Shown piece after piece: positions 50,370 through 59,833 of a DNA stretch of 64,000 bases; positions within the stretch are counted from its first letter, which is position 1; every line of letters begins with the position of its first letter. Location: assembly GCA_938003985.1 (NCBI GenBank), contig CALKWZ010000076.1, positions 1 through 64,000 on the forward strand, written 5' to 3'. The notes beneath the pieces were generated by a model, which saw only the letters and a program-made list of their open reading frames with translations, made no database searches and was not told where the DNA came from. The position numbers and the translations under genes were made by a program. This DNA is from an uncultured Verrucomicrobiota bacterium (GTDB lineage Bacteria; Verrucomicrobiota; Kiritimatiellia; CAIQIC01; Lenti-01).

Positions 50370-51398
50370 ATGAAACGCAGGACCATCAAGGACATCGCCA
50401 AGGAAAGCGGTTTTTCGCTCAGCACGGTTTCGCTGGTGCTGAACAACCATCCGCGCATCAGCCAGGCCACGCGCGACCGCGTCATGGCGGTGGTGAAAAA
50501 GTACAATTTCTTCCCGAACAGCGCCGCGCGCGGGCTGGCCTCCAAGTCGAGCAAGACGCTCAGCGTGGTGGTGCCGAACCTCACGCGCGTGTTTTCCGAC
50601 ATCTACCTCGGCGAACTGATCTCGGGCATCTACGAGCGCGCGACGTCGCAGGGCTACAAGATCCTGCTGGACATCGCCACCGCGCAGTTCGTGAAGTCGC
50701 AGGAATACCTCAAGCTGCTGGCCAGCCGCCGCGCCGACGGCATGCTGTTCATCGCTTCCGACATCCACGCCGACTATCTCAGCGTGTTCGAGAACGGCCC
50801 CTACAAGTTCCTGCTCGTGAACCATCTCTTCCCCGGCAAGAAGCTCAACTACGTCAGCGTGGACTACGCGGCGTCCGCGCGCCTCGCCGCGGAGCACCTG
50901 CTGGGCCTCGGCCACCGCCGGATCGGCCTGATCGCCGGCACGAACACCCACACCGGCCTGCAGTTCCGCGACGAATTCGTCCGGGTCGCCAAGGGCTGGC
51001 CCGCGGGCAGCGCGCAGGTCGCCTGGGTGGACGGCGGCGAGGAGTGGAGCCAGCGCGGCGGCTATGCCGCCGCCGCCAAGCTCATGGCCCAGATGCCCGA
51101 CCTGACCGCCATCATGGCCGCCAACGACCGCATGGCCATCGGCGCCATGCGCTGGCTGGCCGACAACCGCCGCGAAGTGCCCGAGGAAGTCTCCGTCATG
51201 GGCGTCGACGACATCCAGCTGGCGGCCTACGTCAACCCCGGCCTCTCGACCGTCCGCCACGACCTCTACCAGGTGGGCATCGAGTCCTGCAACCGCATGC
51301 TCCAGCTCGTCAAGGGCGAGATCGCGGAATGCAGCGACCTGCTGCCGACCTCGCTCGTGGTCCGCGGCTCCACCGGCCGCGCCCGCGGCGGCAAGTAG
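50370..51398 (+). CDS. LacI-family transcriptional regulator
   Basis: A 342-aa regulator. The N-terminal helix-turn-helix and hinge are TIKDIAKESGFSLSTVSLVL through NSAARGLASKSSK (residues 5-60). The effector-binding domain (about 60-335) is a periplasmic-binding-protein fold with SVDYAASARLAAEHLLGLGH, RRIGLIAG, AIMAANDRMAIGAMRWL and VSVMGVDDIQLAAYVNPGLS. The ligand is probably a sugar or nucleoside. GAAGGAG precedes the start. Likely represses itself, and perhaps cstA upstream, through 50281-50294. Confidence 0.9.
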   Translation: MKRRTIKDIAKESGFSLSTVSLVLNNHPRISQATRDRVMAVVKKYNFFPNSAARGLASKSSKTLSVVVPNLTRVFSDIYLGELISGIYERATSQGYKILLDIATAQFVKSQEYLKLLASRRADGMLFIASDIHADYLSVFENGPYKFLLVNHLFPGKKLNYVSVDYAASARLAAEHLLGLGHRRIGLIAGTNTHTGLQFRDEFVRVAKGWPAGSAQVAWVDGGEEWSQRGGYAAAAKLMAQMPDLTAIMAANDRMAIGAMRWLADNRREVPEEVSVMGVDDIQLAAYVNPGLSTVRHDLYQVGIESCNRMLQLVKGEIAECSDLLPTSLVVRGSTGRARGGK

Positions 51399-51406
51399 CC
51401 GCCCGC

Positions 51407-51520
51407 CGGATTTTCACGTCGTACGTAAAAACTTTTTACGTACGACGTAAAACCCGTTCAACGTTTTTTACGTTCCACGTTAAACGCGCGGAACGTATTT
51501 ACGTTCCACGTAAAAATCCG
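51407..51520. repeat. Array of four palindromic repeats (cluster 2)
   Basis: Four copies of the TTTTTACGT, three bases, ACGTAAAAA palindrome, some with mismatches, are centred at 51421, 51443, 51475 and 51506 (spacings 22, 32 and 31). The last two carry TCC at the centre. Spacers such as CCGTTCAACG and GCGCGGAACG resemble those of cluster 1. The array lies between the 3' ends of two convergent genes. Confidence 0.88.
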
Positions 51521-51530
51521 CGGGGGCGGA

Positions 51531-52739
51531 TCAGAGCGCGTCGGGGTTGCGGCAGACGTCGGCGGCGGCGCCGAGGAGCTGGCGGTAGACGCCGGCGAGG
51601 CGGCGGCGGTATTCGCGGTAGTTGTACGTCGTGCGGTGCAACTCGCGCCCGGCGGCGCCGAGGCGCTCGCGCAACGGGGCGTCGTTCGCCAAGGCGACGA
51701 TGCCGGCGGCGAACGCGGCGGAATCGGGCGCGACGAGCCGGGCGGTCGTTTCGTCGAGGATCAGGCGGTTGGCGGGATTGTCGCAGGCGACGATGGCGCG
51801 GCCGGCCTTGAGGTAGTCGAGCAGCTTGAGGGGGGTGTTGCCGCCGGCGATGCGCGGCGACAGCAGGACGTCGGCCGCGGCCAGCACGTGCGGCAGTTCG
51901 TCGGGGTGGATGTGGCCGGGGAACAGGACGCGCTCGGCCAGGCCGGCGTCCATGAGCGCCGTCTGGCGCAGGGCCACCTGGTCCGGGCTGCCGCCGATCA
52001 CGGCGAAATAGAGGTGGGGATGTTGCCGCAGGGCGGCGGGGATGGCGTGGAAGAGCAGGTCGATGCCCTGGTAGACGGCGAAAGAGCCGACGTAGAGCGC
52101 GAGCACCGCGCCGGGCGGCAGGCCGAGGCGCGCGCGGGCTTCCCGCGTTTTCGCCGGATCGGGCTCCACGAGCGAGGACGGGATGTCGAAGACGTGGTGC
52201 ACGGGTTTGCCGGGGGCGATCTGTTGGGCCTGGGCGACGAGCGCCGGGCCGGTGCCGATCACGGCGTCGGCGCGCCGGATCGAAAAGCGCTCGACGCGGC
52301 GATAGGCGGCCATGACGAGGTTGCGGACGAACCCCTTCTTGTAGGACGCGGGGTCGGAGTGCTTCTCGAAAATCATCTTGGCGCCGTGGCGGCGGGCGAG
52401 GACCGCGGCGATGGGGCCGGCATCCTCGATGCCGTGGATGACGTGGTAATGCCGGCGGCGCGCAAGGGCGGCGGCCTTGAAGTAGAGCGCCACGTCGAGC
52501 AGGGCCTTGGGCGCCGAGGGACCGATGGGCAGATCCTGGACGCGGATGAAATTGGGCGCGCGGTGGTGGGTCACGCCGGGAATCGCCAGGTCGTCGCCGA
52601 CGGGCATCGTCAGCAGATCGACGTCGTAGCCGAGTTCGGCGAGGGCCTGGGCGTTGAACCGCACGCGCAGGGGCGAGCCGCGCCACTGGAAAAACGGCTG
52701 CGGGGAAATCAGCAGGACGCGCGGCATTTCCGGAATCAT
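51531..52739 (-). CDS. Family 4 glycosyltransferase
   Basis: A 402-aa GT-B enzyme (glycosyltransferase group 1). The acceptor half has WRGSPLRVRFNAQALAELGY, and the nucleotide-sugar half has VLALYVGSFAVYQGIDLL, LLSPRIAGGNTPLKLLDYLK and the acidic region NRLILDET. It probably adds a sugar to a lipid or polysaccharide on the cytoplasmic face. It is the last gene of a six-gene operon; ATG 52739 overlaps the preceding stop (ATGA), although ATG 52727 is also possible. Confidence 0.87.
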   Translation of the reverse strand: MIPEMPRVLLISPQPFFQWRGSPLRVRFNAQALAELGYDVDLLTMPVGDDLAIPGVTHHRAPNFIRVQDLPIGPSAPKALLDVALYFKAAALARRRHYHVIHGIEDAGPIAAVLARRHGAKMIFEKHSDPASYKKGFVRNLVMAAYRRVERFSIRRADAVIGTGPALVAQAQQIAPGKPVHHVFDIPSSLVEPDPAKTREARARLGLPPGAVLALYVGSFAVYQGIDLLFHAIPAALRQHPHLYFAVIGGSPDQVALRQTALMDAGLAERVLFPGHIHPDELPHVLAAADVLLSPRIAGGNTPLKLLDYLKAGRAIVACDNPANRLILDETTARLVAPDSAAFAAGIVALANDAPLRERLGAAGRELHRTTYNYREYRRRLAGVYRQLLGAAADVCRNPDAL

Positions 52740-53539
52740 GGCTGTTTTTTCTCCTGCGCGTTGCGGCGCAGCCGGCGGAAGACGTCCAGCGGCGTCCCGC
52801 GCTGGCCGCCGAAGCGGATGTCGACGCGGCCGGTCGCGAGCGCGGCCTTGAGCGGCGCGACGAGGCGCGCCGGATCGGCGGGGGCCGGAATCTCGAAGGT
52901 GCAATGATAGGAGCCGGCGACGTCTTCCTCGCCCGCGAAGGGCAGGGGATCGGAGCCGGCCAGCACGGCGCGGCCGGCGCGGCGGGCCTGGGCGTAGAGG
53001 CGCGGCGCGGGCCAGCCGAACGGGCGCAGGGAGGTATCCACCAGCACGAGCTGTTCCGGCGGAAATTCGGCGACCAGTTCGCGCACGAGCCGGCCGCGGC
53101 CGAAGAGCCATTTGCCGGGCGCCCAGTCGAGCGCGGGCAGGCCGCCGGCGGCCCGGATGGCGCGGACGATTTCGCGCGCGGGCCGGCCGTCGGGGAGGGG
53201 TTCGTCGCTGCAGAGGGAACAGACTTCGATGCGTTCGGCGGAAACGATCTGGCGGCCGGCGAGGATCCAGACGTCGCGGTGGTCGGGCAGATGGCGCAAC
53301 TTGACGCCGCCGTCGGGGTCCCAGGCGACGACGCGCCAGCGGTCGCCGGGCAGGCGGATTTCGTCCTGCGCGAGGGCCTGGAAGAACGCGCAGTCGGCGC
53401 GTTCGGCCAGCGCGAGGACGCGCTGGTCGGTGGGCGCGCGGCGCGGCATGCGGTCGAGCGCGGCCCGCAGGAGGCGCGGCAGGTCGTGGAAGGGATAGAC
53501 GTGGACGTGGGCGTCGAGATGGATGCGGAGGGGCTTCAT
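52736..53539 (-). CDS. PHP/amidohydrolase-like protein
   Basis: A 267-aa protein that begins MKPLRIHLDAHVHVYP; the DAHVHVY cluster is the usual first metal-ligand pair of PHP and amidohydrolase folds. A Cys pair (VCSLCSDE) and a late Asp in AVLAGSDPLPFAGEED are also present, but the full ligand set cannot be assigned. Function not known. It is embedded with 4-base overlaps on both sides between the DUF4340 gene and the glycosyltransferase. Confidence 0.65.
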   Translation of the reverse strand: MKPLRIHLDAHVHVYPFHDLPRLLRAALDRMPRRAPTDQRVLALAERADCAFFQALAQDEIRLPGDRWRVVAWDPDGGVKLRHLPDHRDVWILAGRQIVSAERIEVCSLCSDEPLPDGRPAREIVRAIRAAGGLPALDWAPGKWLFGRGRLVRELVAEFPPEQLVLVDTSLRPFGWPAPRLYAQARRAGRAVLAGSDPLPFAGEEDVAGSYHCTFEIPAPADPARLVAPLKAALATGRVDIRFGGQRGTPLDVFRRLRRNAQEKKQP

Positions 53540-55269
53540 GGATTTTCCGGTGGCGTGAGCGCGGCGACGGTCCAGGCCGGCAGCGTGAAGACGAAATCGC
53601 GCCCGCGCAAGGTGGCCAGCCGCGGACCGTCGGGGGCGGTTTCGGCGCCGACGGTCAACGTGGCGGCGATGCCGCTGGCGCCGCGCAGCCGGACGGAGAG
53701 GACCAGATGCGGCGGGTCGAAGGCGGCGGGCGGCAACTCGGCGGCGGCCGGCAAAATGCTTTCCGCGCGCAGGGGCGCGAGCGCGGCCAGCAGGCCGTCG
53801 AGCCACGGCGCGGCCGGCACCCATTGGCCGGTGCTGGGATCGCGGTCGATCTGGACGGTCGCTTCGCCGGCGGCGATGCGGATGCGGTCGACGTCGGCCG
53901 GCGCGAGTTCGAGGACGTCGCGCGCGCGGTAGGGCCGGGGATCGAGCGGGAAATCCAGCAGGCGGGCCGGGGCCGCGACGGCGACGCTGGCTTCGCCCTC
54001 GACGGCGACGCGGCAGGCGTCGGGGTTGTCCGGCACCGGCGCGACGCGCAGGACGACGTCGGGGGCGCGGTCCCGGCGCGGCGTCAGGCGGATTTCGCGG
54101 GTCCACTCGGGCGGCGGGGCGGAGGTTGCGGCGTTTTCGAAGGCGCCGAGGCGGACGTCCGCCCAGGACCGCAGGAGGTCGCGGACGGCCTCGGCCTCGG
54201 CCGGCGCGCGGAGGGGCGCGACGATGCGCCAGGCGCCGTCGTCCTGGCGGAATTCGAGGGCGGTTTCGCCGGCCTCGACGCGGAGGCCGCGGAGTTCGTC
54301 GGGATCGAGGCCGGGCAGGCGCCGGTCGCGCAATTCGTCGGGGGCGACGAGCAGCGCCTGGCGGACCTCGCGCGGGACGGCATAGATGGAATTCTCGGCT
54401 TGCAGCCGGGCATAGACGAGGGCGGGGTCGTTCGGCAGGGGATCGCCGAGGACGAGCACCTGGGAGCCGTCGCCGGCGTCGGTGTTGAGCACGGCGGAGA
54501 CGGCGCTCTGGCTGTCGAGGCCGTAGGGGGCGAGATCGCCGACGCCGTCCTGCACGAACTGGACGACGGAACAGGCCAGCAGTTTTTCGACGAGGGCGGC
54601 CACGCTGGCGGAATCCGCGCGGGCGGCGAAAGGCTGGTAGAGGCGCCAGCCGTTGTGTTCGGCGCGGGCCAGCTGGAGGTAGCCCCCCGGGCCGCGGACG
54701 TCGAGGCGGTCGATGTCCGCCGGCGCGCCGGCCAGCAGCGCGCGGTCGCGCAGCGCCTCCGCGCCGGCCGGCAGCAGGCCGAGCAGGGCGGGATCGAGGC
54801 GGACGAGGCCGGCCTGTTCGGACTGGCGGACGTAGACGCCGTCGCCCAGCGGCGTGCGGCGGCCGATGAGGATGCGGTTGGTGGCGGTGCCGGAGAGCAG
54901 GGCGATGGCCGCGCGCGGCGCGTCGAGGCCGTAGGGCGCATAGGGATTGCCGGCGCGCTTGGGCGGCAGGAGGACGTCGCCGCGCGGCAGCTCCTGCAGC
55001 GCGCCCAGCAGGCGGGCGATGGCGAGCGGATCGGCGCGCGCCGCGATGGGCCGGACCAGCCGCCAGCGGCGGCCGTCGTGGCGGCACTCGATGGCCTGGC
55101 CGTCGGTCTCGATGATCAGGCCGTCCACGCGCGCGGGATCGAAGCGGAACGCGCGGCGGGTCTGTTCGAGCCGGGCGCGGGCGGTTTCGTCGTCGCGGTC
55201 CGCGAACGCGATCAGCAGCGCGAGCGCGGCGGCGACGAGGGCCAACATGCCGGTCAGGCGGAAGCTCAT
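53536..55269 (-). CDS. DUF4340 protein, membrane-anchored
   Basis: A 577-aa protein with an N-terminal hydrophobic anchor (about 6-24) and an otherwise extracytoplasmic chain made of DUF4340-type modules (FDPARVDGLIIETDGQAIEC, then WRLVRPIAARADPLAIARLL). DUF4340 genes commonly follow GldG-type ABC genes and the product is thought to be an auxiliary component; the molecular role is unknown. It sits three bases after gldG-like and overlaps the PHP-like gene by four. Confidence 0.82.
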   Translation of the reverse strand: MSFRLTGMLALVAAALALLIAFADRDDETARARLEQTRRAFRFDPARVDGLIIETDGQAIECRHDGRRWRLVRPIAARADPLAIARLLGALQELPRGDVLLPPKRAGNPYAPYGLDAPRAAIALLSGTATNRILIGRRTPLGDGVYVRQSEQAGLVRLDPALLGLLPAGAEALRDRALLAGAPADIDRLDVRGPGGYLQLARAEHNGWRLYQPFAARADSASVAALVEKLLACSVVQFVQDGVGDLAPYGLDSQSAVSAVLNTDAGDGSQVLVLGDPLPNDPALVYARLQAENSIYAVPREVRQALLVAPDELRDRRLPGLDPDELRGLRVEAGETALEFRQDDGAWRIVAPLRAPAEAEAVRDLLRSWADVRLGAFENAATSAPPPEWTREIRLTPRRDRAPDVVLRVAPVPDNPDACRVAVEGEASVAVAAPARLLDFPLDPRPYRARDVLELAPADVDRIRIAAGEATVQIDRDPSTGQWVPAAPWLDGLLAALAPLRAESILPAAAELPPAAFDPPHLVLSVRLRGASGIAATLTVGAETAPDGPRLATLRGRDFVFTLPAWTVAALTPPENP

Positions 55270-55272
55270 CGC

Positions 55273-56730
55273 TCAGCGCCTCCTGCGCCAGACGGCCCAC
55301 AGGCCCAGCGCCGCGACGCATCCGGGGAGGGCGCCGCCGGCGATCCAGAAGAGCTGGCGCAACTGGCGCGCGTCGAGCACGAGGCGGAGTTCCTCGAACG
55401 CGGCGGGCGCCGCGGCGAAACCGCCTTCGCTTTCCAGCAGCCAGCGCACGGCGTTGAGGAAGAAGTCGGCGTTGGCGCCCATGAGCCCGCCGTTGGCGGC
55501 GAAATCGGAATCGCCGACGACCACGAGGCGGGTGGGGCGGATCTGCACGTGGACGCCCGGCACGGGGCCGCGCTCGACGGCGACCGCGACGGGCAGCGGC
55601 CCGGGCAGGTCCACCTGCGGATCGAAGTGCGCGGCCGGATCGTCCGGATCGAACTCCGCCCAGCCGGACGCCGAGCAGGTGGCCAGCGGAGCGACGCTCG
55701 GTTTGTCGGCGCCGGGTTCGGGGTCGCGGGCGCGCACCGACCGCGGCAGGAAGAAGACGCTGGCGAGGCCCTGCAAGGGCGCGGTGATGGCGTGCGCGGG
55801 ATAGGCGGACACGTGGAGTTCGCGGCCGCTGAGGGTGCGGGCTTCGTCCACGACGACGTCGTTGCCCAGCTCCACGCCCCAGTCGCGCAGCAGCGGTTCC
55901 AGCCCCGTGGCGGTGCGGGCGTCCAGCAACAGGAGCAGCCGGCCTTTGCGGTTGAGATAGTCGCGCAGGAGGGCGATCTCGAACGGCGCGAATTCCCGGA
56001 CGGGGCCGGCGACGATCAGGACCGCGCAGCGGTTCGGCACGGTCTTGCTTTCGCCGAGATCGAGCCGCTCGACGTCGAGGTTGGCGTCGCGCAGGTGCGC
56101 GGCGATGCGGGAATAGCCCGCGTGCCGGTCGAAGTCGTCGGGCGCGCGCTCGCCGTGGCCCTGGAGGAAACAGGCGACGGGCCGCGCGGCCTGCGCGAGC
56201 CCCTGGATCGCGCGGCCGAAGAGCGCCTCGCCGCGGAACGTCCGGCGGGGCGGATCGTCGGGATCGGCGGCCGCGGCGTACTCGACGAGATCGGCGGCGG
56301 GCACGATCTGGTGGCGGCCGCCGATGGCGACGGCGACGCCTTCGCCGCCGGTCCAGCCGTACTGCGCGACGAGCTGCTCGGTGCGCGCCCGGTCGCGGTC
56401 CGGGTCCACGAATTCGACGGCGACGTTGGGCGCCCGCGCGGCGTATTCCCGCAGCAGCGCTTCCGTGGCGCGGTAGGCTTCGTGGTCCGGCCGCAGCAGC
56501 GCGACGAACCGGACGTCCTGCGCGACGGCTTCCAGCTGGCGCCGGCTGGCGTCGGACAGCCGCGCGAACGGCCGGCGGCTCCAGTTGAAGCGCTCGTAGT
56601 GGCGGCCCGACAGGACGTTGGCCATGGCGAAGATCGCGACGCCCAGCCCGATGGCCGCGGCGACGTTGGCGCGCAGCAGCCGGCGCCGGGCCCGGTCGGA
56701 GAGGTGGAGGATGGGCGCGTGGTCGGCCAT
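55273..56730 (-). CDS. GldG-family ABC auxiliary protein
   Basis: A 485-aa membrane protein with an N-terminal helix (about 22-42), a large extracytoplasmic GldG/IFT52-like domain (FVALLRPDHEAYRATEALLREY, shortened; VACFLQGHGERAPDDFDRHA) and a C-terminal helix followed by WRRRR. GldG partners with GldF and GldA; in Bacteroidota the complex is needed for gliding, but outside that phylum the homologous sets serve unknown export or envelope tasks. The permease gene precedes it by four bases. Confidence 0.85.
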   Translation of the reverse strand: MADHAPILHLSDRARRRLLRANVAAAIGLGVAIFAMANVLSGRHYERFNWSRRPFARLSDASRRQLEAVAQDVRFVALLRPDHEAYRATEALLREYAARAPNVAVEFVDPDRDRARTEQLVAQYGWTGGEGVAVAIGGRHQIVPAADLVEYAAAADPDDPPRRTFRGEALFGRAIQGLAQAARPVACFLQGHGERAPDDFDRHAGYSRIAAHLRDANLDVERLDLGESKTVPNRCAVLIVAGPVREFAPFEIALLRDYLNRKGRLLLLLDARTATGLEPLLRDWGVELGNDVVVDEARTLSGRELHVSAYPAHAITAPLQGLASVFFLPRSVRARDPEPGADKPSVAPLATCSASGWAEFDPDDPAAHFDPQVDLPGPLPVAVAVERGPVPGVHVQIRPTRLVVVGDSDFAANGGLMGANADFFLNAVRWLLESEGGFAAAPAAFEELRLVLDARQLRQLFWIAGGALPGCVAALGLWAVWRRRR

Positions 56731-56734
56731 GGCG

Positions 56735-57481
56735 TCAGCGCAGGCGGCGCGCCTCCAGGATGCGGACGGCCGCGAACAATGCCAGCGCGGTGCCGCCGAC
56801 GTACCAGACCACGGCGCGGGTATCCACGATGCCCGCCGCGAAATCGGCCATGTGCCGGGTCGCCGAAACGGCGGCGGCGAATTCCCGGAACGGCGCGGTG
56901 TGGGCGTAGAACGGCAAGCGTCCGCCGGCCAGCGCCAGGCCGGCGGCCGCGAAGCCCGCCATGGCGGCGACGGCCTGGTGGCGCGTCAGCAGCGAGCCCA
57001 GCAGTCCCAGCGCCACGAAAAACGCGCCGATCAGCGCCGTGCCCAGATAGGCCGCCGCCACGGGGCCCCAGTCCACCGGCGGCAGGTTCGCGCCGCATTG
57101 CCGCAGGATGGCGGCGTAGGCGAGGGTGGGCAGCCACAGCAGCAGGAACGCGGCGTAGGCGGCCGCGAACTTGGCCAGCACCACCTGGGTTTCCGTCACC
57201 GGCGCGGCCAGCAGGGTTTCGAGCGTGCCCGCGCGCTGCTCTTCCGCGAACAGGCGCATGGTCAGCAGCGGCGTCGCGACCAGCAGCGCCAGCCAGTAGA
57301 CGGGCGTGCCGAACAGGTTCTGGACCAGATCGCCCTCGGCCGCGCTGCGGGCCAGGTGCGCGGCCTGCCGCCACAAGCCGAAGCCGGCGATCGCCAGGAA
57401 GCAGGTGCCGGCGACGTAGCCGATCGAGGTGCGGAAGTAGGTCGCCAGCTCGCGCCGCCAGAGCGGGAAGAACGCGTTCAT
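56735..57481 (-). CDS. ABC-2 type permease (GldF-like)
   Basis: A 248-aa permease with six hydrophobic segments. The motif FAEEQRAGTLETLLAAPVTE after the second segment is the ABC-2 amphipathic coupling signature. It should form the channel with the ATPase encoded directly upstream, whose stop it overlaps (ATGA). Confidence 0.88.
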   Translation of the reverse strand: MNAFFPLWRRELATYFRTSIGYVAGTCFLAIAGFGLWRQAAHLARSAAEGDLVQNLFGTPVYWLALLVATPLLTMRLFAEEQRAGTLETLLAAPVTETQVVLAKFAAAYAAFLLLWLPTLAYAAILRQCGANLPPVDWGPVAAAYLGTALIGAFFVALGLLGSLLTRHQAVAAMAGFAAAGLALAGGRLPFYAHTAPFREFAAAVSATRHMADFAAGIVDTRAVVWYVGGTALALFAAVRILEARRLR

Positions 57482-58245
57482 GCGCCCCTCCGTTGGCCGG
57501 GATTGCGCACCAGCGGCAGCGGCGTGGTCAAGCGGCGGTAGGCCTCCGCGAACGTGGTTTCGCCGGCTTGCGCCAGCCGGGCGGGGGCGTCCGCGGCGGC
57601 CAGGCGGCCCGCGTTCAGGATCAGCGCGCGGTGGCACAGGCGCTCGGCCTCGGCCAGCACGTGGGTCGAAAACAGCACGCAGCGGTCCGGGCCCAGTCCT
57701 TGCAGCAGCGCGCGCACGGCGTCCACTTGCGCCGGATCCAGGCCCGCCAGCGGCTCGTCCAGCAGCAGGACGTCCGGCTCGTGCAGCAGGCAGTCCGCCA
57801 GGCCGACGCGCTGGCGGTAGCCGCGCGACAGCGTGCCGATGGCGCGGCGCAGGACGTCGCCGAGGCCGCCGCGCTCGACCGCGTCGCGCAGGCGTTCCGC
57901 CAGGCGCGCGCCGCGCAGCCCCCGCAGCCGGCCGCGGAACGCCAGGTATTCCTCCACGCGCATTTCGGGATAAAGGGGGACGTTTTCGGGCAGATAGGCG
58001 ATCCGGCGGCGGACGGCCAGCGACTGGAACGTCACGTCGTAGCCCGCGATGCGCGCGCGGCCGTCCGTCGGCGCGAGCGCCGTCGCCAGAATGCGCAGGG
58101 TGGTCGTCTTGCCGGAGCCGTTGGGGCCGAGCAGGGCGACGATCTCGCCGCGCCGGATCTGGAACGACACGCCCCCCAGCGCTTCGCACCGGGGAAAACG
58201 CCGGACCAGATTGTCCGCCTCGATCAATGTTTCCGCGCCCGCCAT
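57478..58245 (-). CDS. ABC transporter ATP-binding protein (GldA-like)
   Basis: A 255-aa ATPase. Walker A is GPNGSGKTT, Q-loop region YLPENVPLYPEMRVEEYLAF, signature TLSRGYRQRVGLADCLL (Ser-Arg instead of the usual SGG) and Walker B VLLLDEPLAGLD, with the H-loop STHVLAEAE. The NENxPLY-type segment after Walker A is typical of GldA/NatA-like ATPases. It heads the operon; its start faces the tolC start 145 bases away, so the gap carries divergent promoters. Confidence 0.9.
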   Translation of the reverse strand: MAGAETLIEADNLVRRFPRCEALGGVSFQIRRGEIVALLGPNGSGKTTTLRILATALAPTDGRARIAGYDVTFQSLAVRRRIAYLPENVPLYPEMRVEEYLAFRGRLRGLRGARLAERLRDAVERGGLGDVLRRAIGTLSRGYRQRVGLADCLLHEPDVLLLDEPLAGLDPAQVDAVRALLQGLGPDRCVLFSTHVLAEAERLCHRALILNAGRLAAADAPARLAQAGETTFAEAYRRLTTPLPLVRNPGQRRGA

Positions 58246-58390
58246 GGTCGTTCAGTTCCGGTGCCACTCTACCCGCAGGGCCCCGGCCGAATCAATCTTT
58301 TCCCCCCGCCGCCGTCCGCCGCGGCGCGCGCCGGAAAACGGCCCCGGAAATCGGTTTTCCCCGCCGCCGGAAACCGCTAGGATGCGCCCC

Positions 58391-59833
58391 ATGTGGAACG
58401 GATTTCCATTCCGGCCGCTGGCGGCCGCGCTGGCGCTGGCGGCCGCGGCGTCCGGGGCCGCCGCGGGCGAAGCCCTGCCGCTGACCCTCGAAGACGCCGT
58501 CGCGCGCGCGCTGGAGCACAACCGCCGGCTCGTGAAAGGCGCGCTGGACCTGCAAGGCTATCGCCTGGCGGCGGACCGCGCGCGGGAAACCGTGCGCGGC
58601 TTCCGGGTCGCGCCGACGGGCTCCGTCGGCGCCGGATCGGATTCCGAAACCGCCCGCGCCGGTCTCGCGGCCGAAGCCACGGGGCCCTACGGCACGCGGG
58701 TGGCCGTTGCCGCCCTCGCCCAGCAGATCGAAGTGGACGAGGCGCCGGCGAACCGCCGCGGGGAGATCCGGCTGGAGGTCGAGCAACCCCTGTTCCGGAA
58801 TTTCGGTCCGCTCGTGCGCAACGAGCCGGTCGCGGTCGCCAACGAAACCCTGCTGGCCGCGCGCCGCGCCTGGGAACGCGACCGTTCGGCGCTGGCCGTC
58901 GCCGTCGCGGAACTGTTCGAAAACCTGATCTATCTGCGCCACCAGATCGCCGGCGACGAAGCCTTCGCCGACCGCCTGGAACGGCTCTACGCCTTGGCCG
59001 ACGCCCGCGAGCGGCAGGGGCGCGCCACCCGCACCGAAGTCCTGCGCATGGATCTCCAGCGCGGCGAGGCCGCCCTGCGCCTCGAGACGGAACGCGCGCA
59101 GCTCGCGGTCCAGTTCCAGGAATTCGCCGAACTGCTGGGCCTGCCGCTGGAGACCGCGTTCCGGCTGGCGCCGCCCGATCTGCTCGACCTCGGCGGGAGC
59201 GACGCCGAACGCGCGCTGGCCGTCGCGCTGGACCAGCGGCCCGACGTCGCCCAGGCCTTGCAGGACGTCGCCACCGCCGACCGCCAGGCGCTGCTGGCGC
59301 GGCGGAACCTCCTGCCGGATCTGCGGCTGACCGCCCGCCAGTCCACCTTCGGCGAAGGCGAGGAGTGGAGCGATGCCGGCCGCTTCGACCAGGACGACTG
59401 GTTCGTCGGCCTCGTGGCCGACGTGGACTTGAACCTGCGCGGCGCGCGGCTCGACGTCGCCCGCGCCGAAATCGACGTCGAGGCCCGCCGGCAGGTCGCC
59501 GACATCGTCCGCAACCGCCTGGCGCTGGAAGTCAACTCCGCGTGGTCCGCCTATCGCCGCACGCGCGCCGCGCTGGAACTGGCCGCGCGCAACCGCGAAC
59601 TGGCCGCGAACCGCGCCGAACTGGCGCGGGCGCTCTTCGATGCCGGCCGCGCCAGCGCGGATTCGGTCTCCGACGCCGAAGCCGACGGCCGCGCCGCCGA
59701 ATTGGCCGAACTGGCCGCGCGCCGCGACGCCTCCGTCGCGGCTTATCGCTTGCTGCACGCGCTGGGCACGCTGGTGCCCGCGCCCCGGGAAATCCTGCGC
59801 GAGGAAACGAACCATGCGAAACACGACGATTAA
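58391..59833 (+). CDS. TolC-family outer-membrane efflux protein
   Basis: A protein of about 480 aa with a signal peptide (to about AAAG, residue 26) and the two long coiled-coil halves of TolC. LTLEDAVARALEHNRRLVKG near the mature N-terminus and ALAVALDQRPDVAQALQDVA in the second half are family hallmarks. It forms the outer-membrane exit duct for the adaptor and permease encoded downstream. ATG 58391 is preferred because of AGGA nine bases upstream; 58382 is an alternative. It overlaps the adaptor start by 20 bases. Confidence 0.88.
   Translation: MWNGFPFRPLAAALALAAAASGAAAGEALPLTLEDAVARALEHNRRLVKGALDLQGYRLAADRARETVRGFRVAPTGSVGAGSDSETARAGLAAEATGPYGTRVAVAALAQQIEVDEAPANRRGEIRLEVEQPLFRNFGPLVRNEPVAVANETLLAARRAWERDRSALAVAVAELFENLIYLRHQIAGDEAFADRLERLYALADARERQGRATRTEVLRMDLQRGEAALRLETERAQLAVQFQEFAELLGLPLETAFRLAPPDLLDLGGSDAERALAVALDQRPDVAQALQDVATADRQALLARRNLLPDLRLTARQSTFGEGEEWSDAGRFDQDDWFVGLVADVDLNLRGARLDVARAEIDVEARRQVADIVRNRLALEVNSAWSAYRRTRAALELAARNRELAANRAELARALFDAGRASADSVSDAEADGRAAELAELAARRDASVAAYRLLHALGTLVPAPREILREETNHAKHDD

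Noticed and set aside
51400..51811. Open frame through the second palindromic array giving FHVKR/FYVPRKN-like peptides
   Set aside because: The peptides arise from the repeat itself; the 31-base period shifts frame and no start or domain is present.
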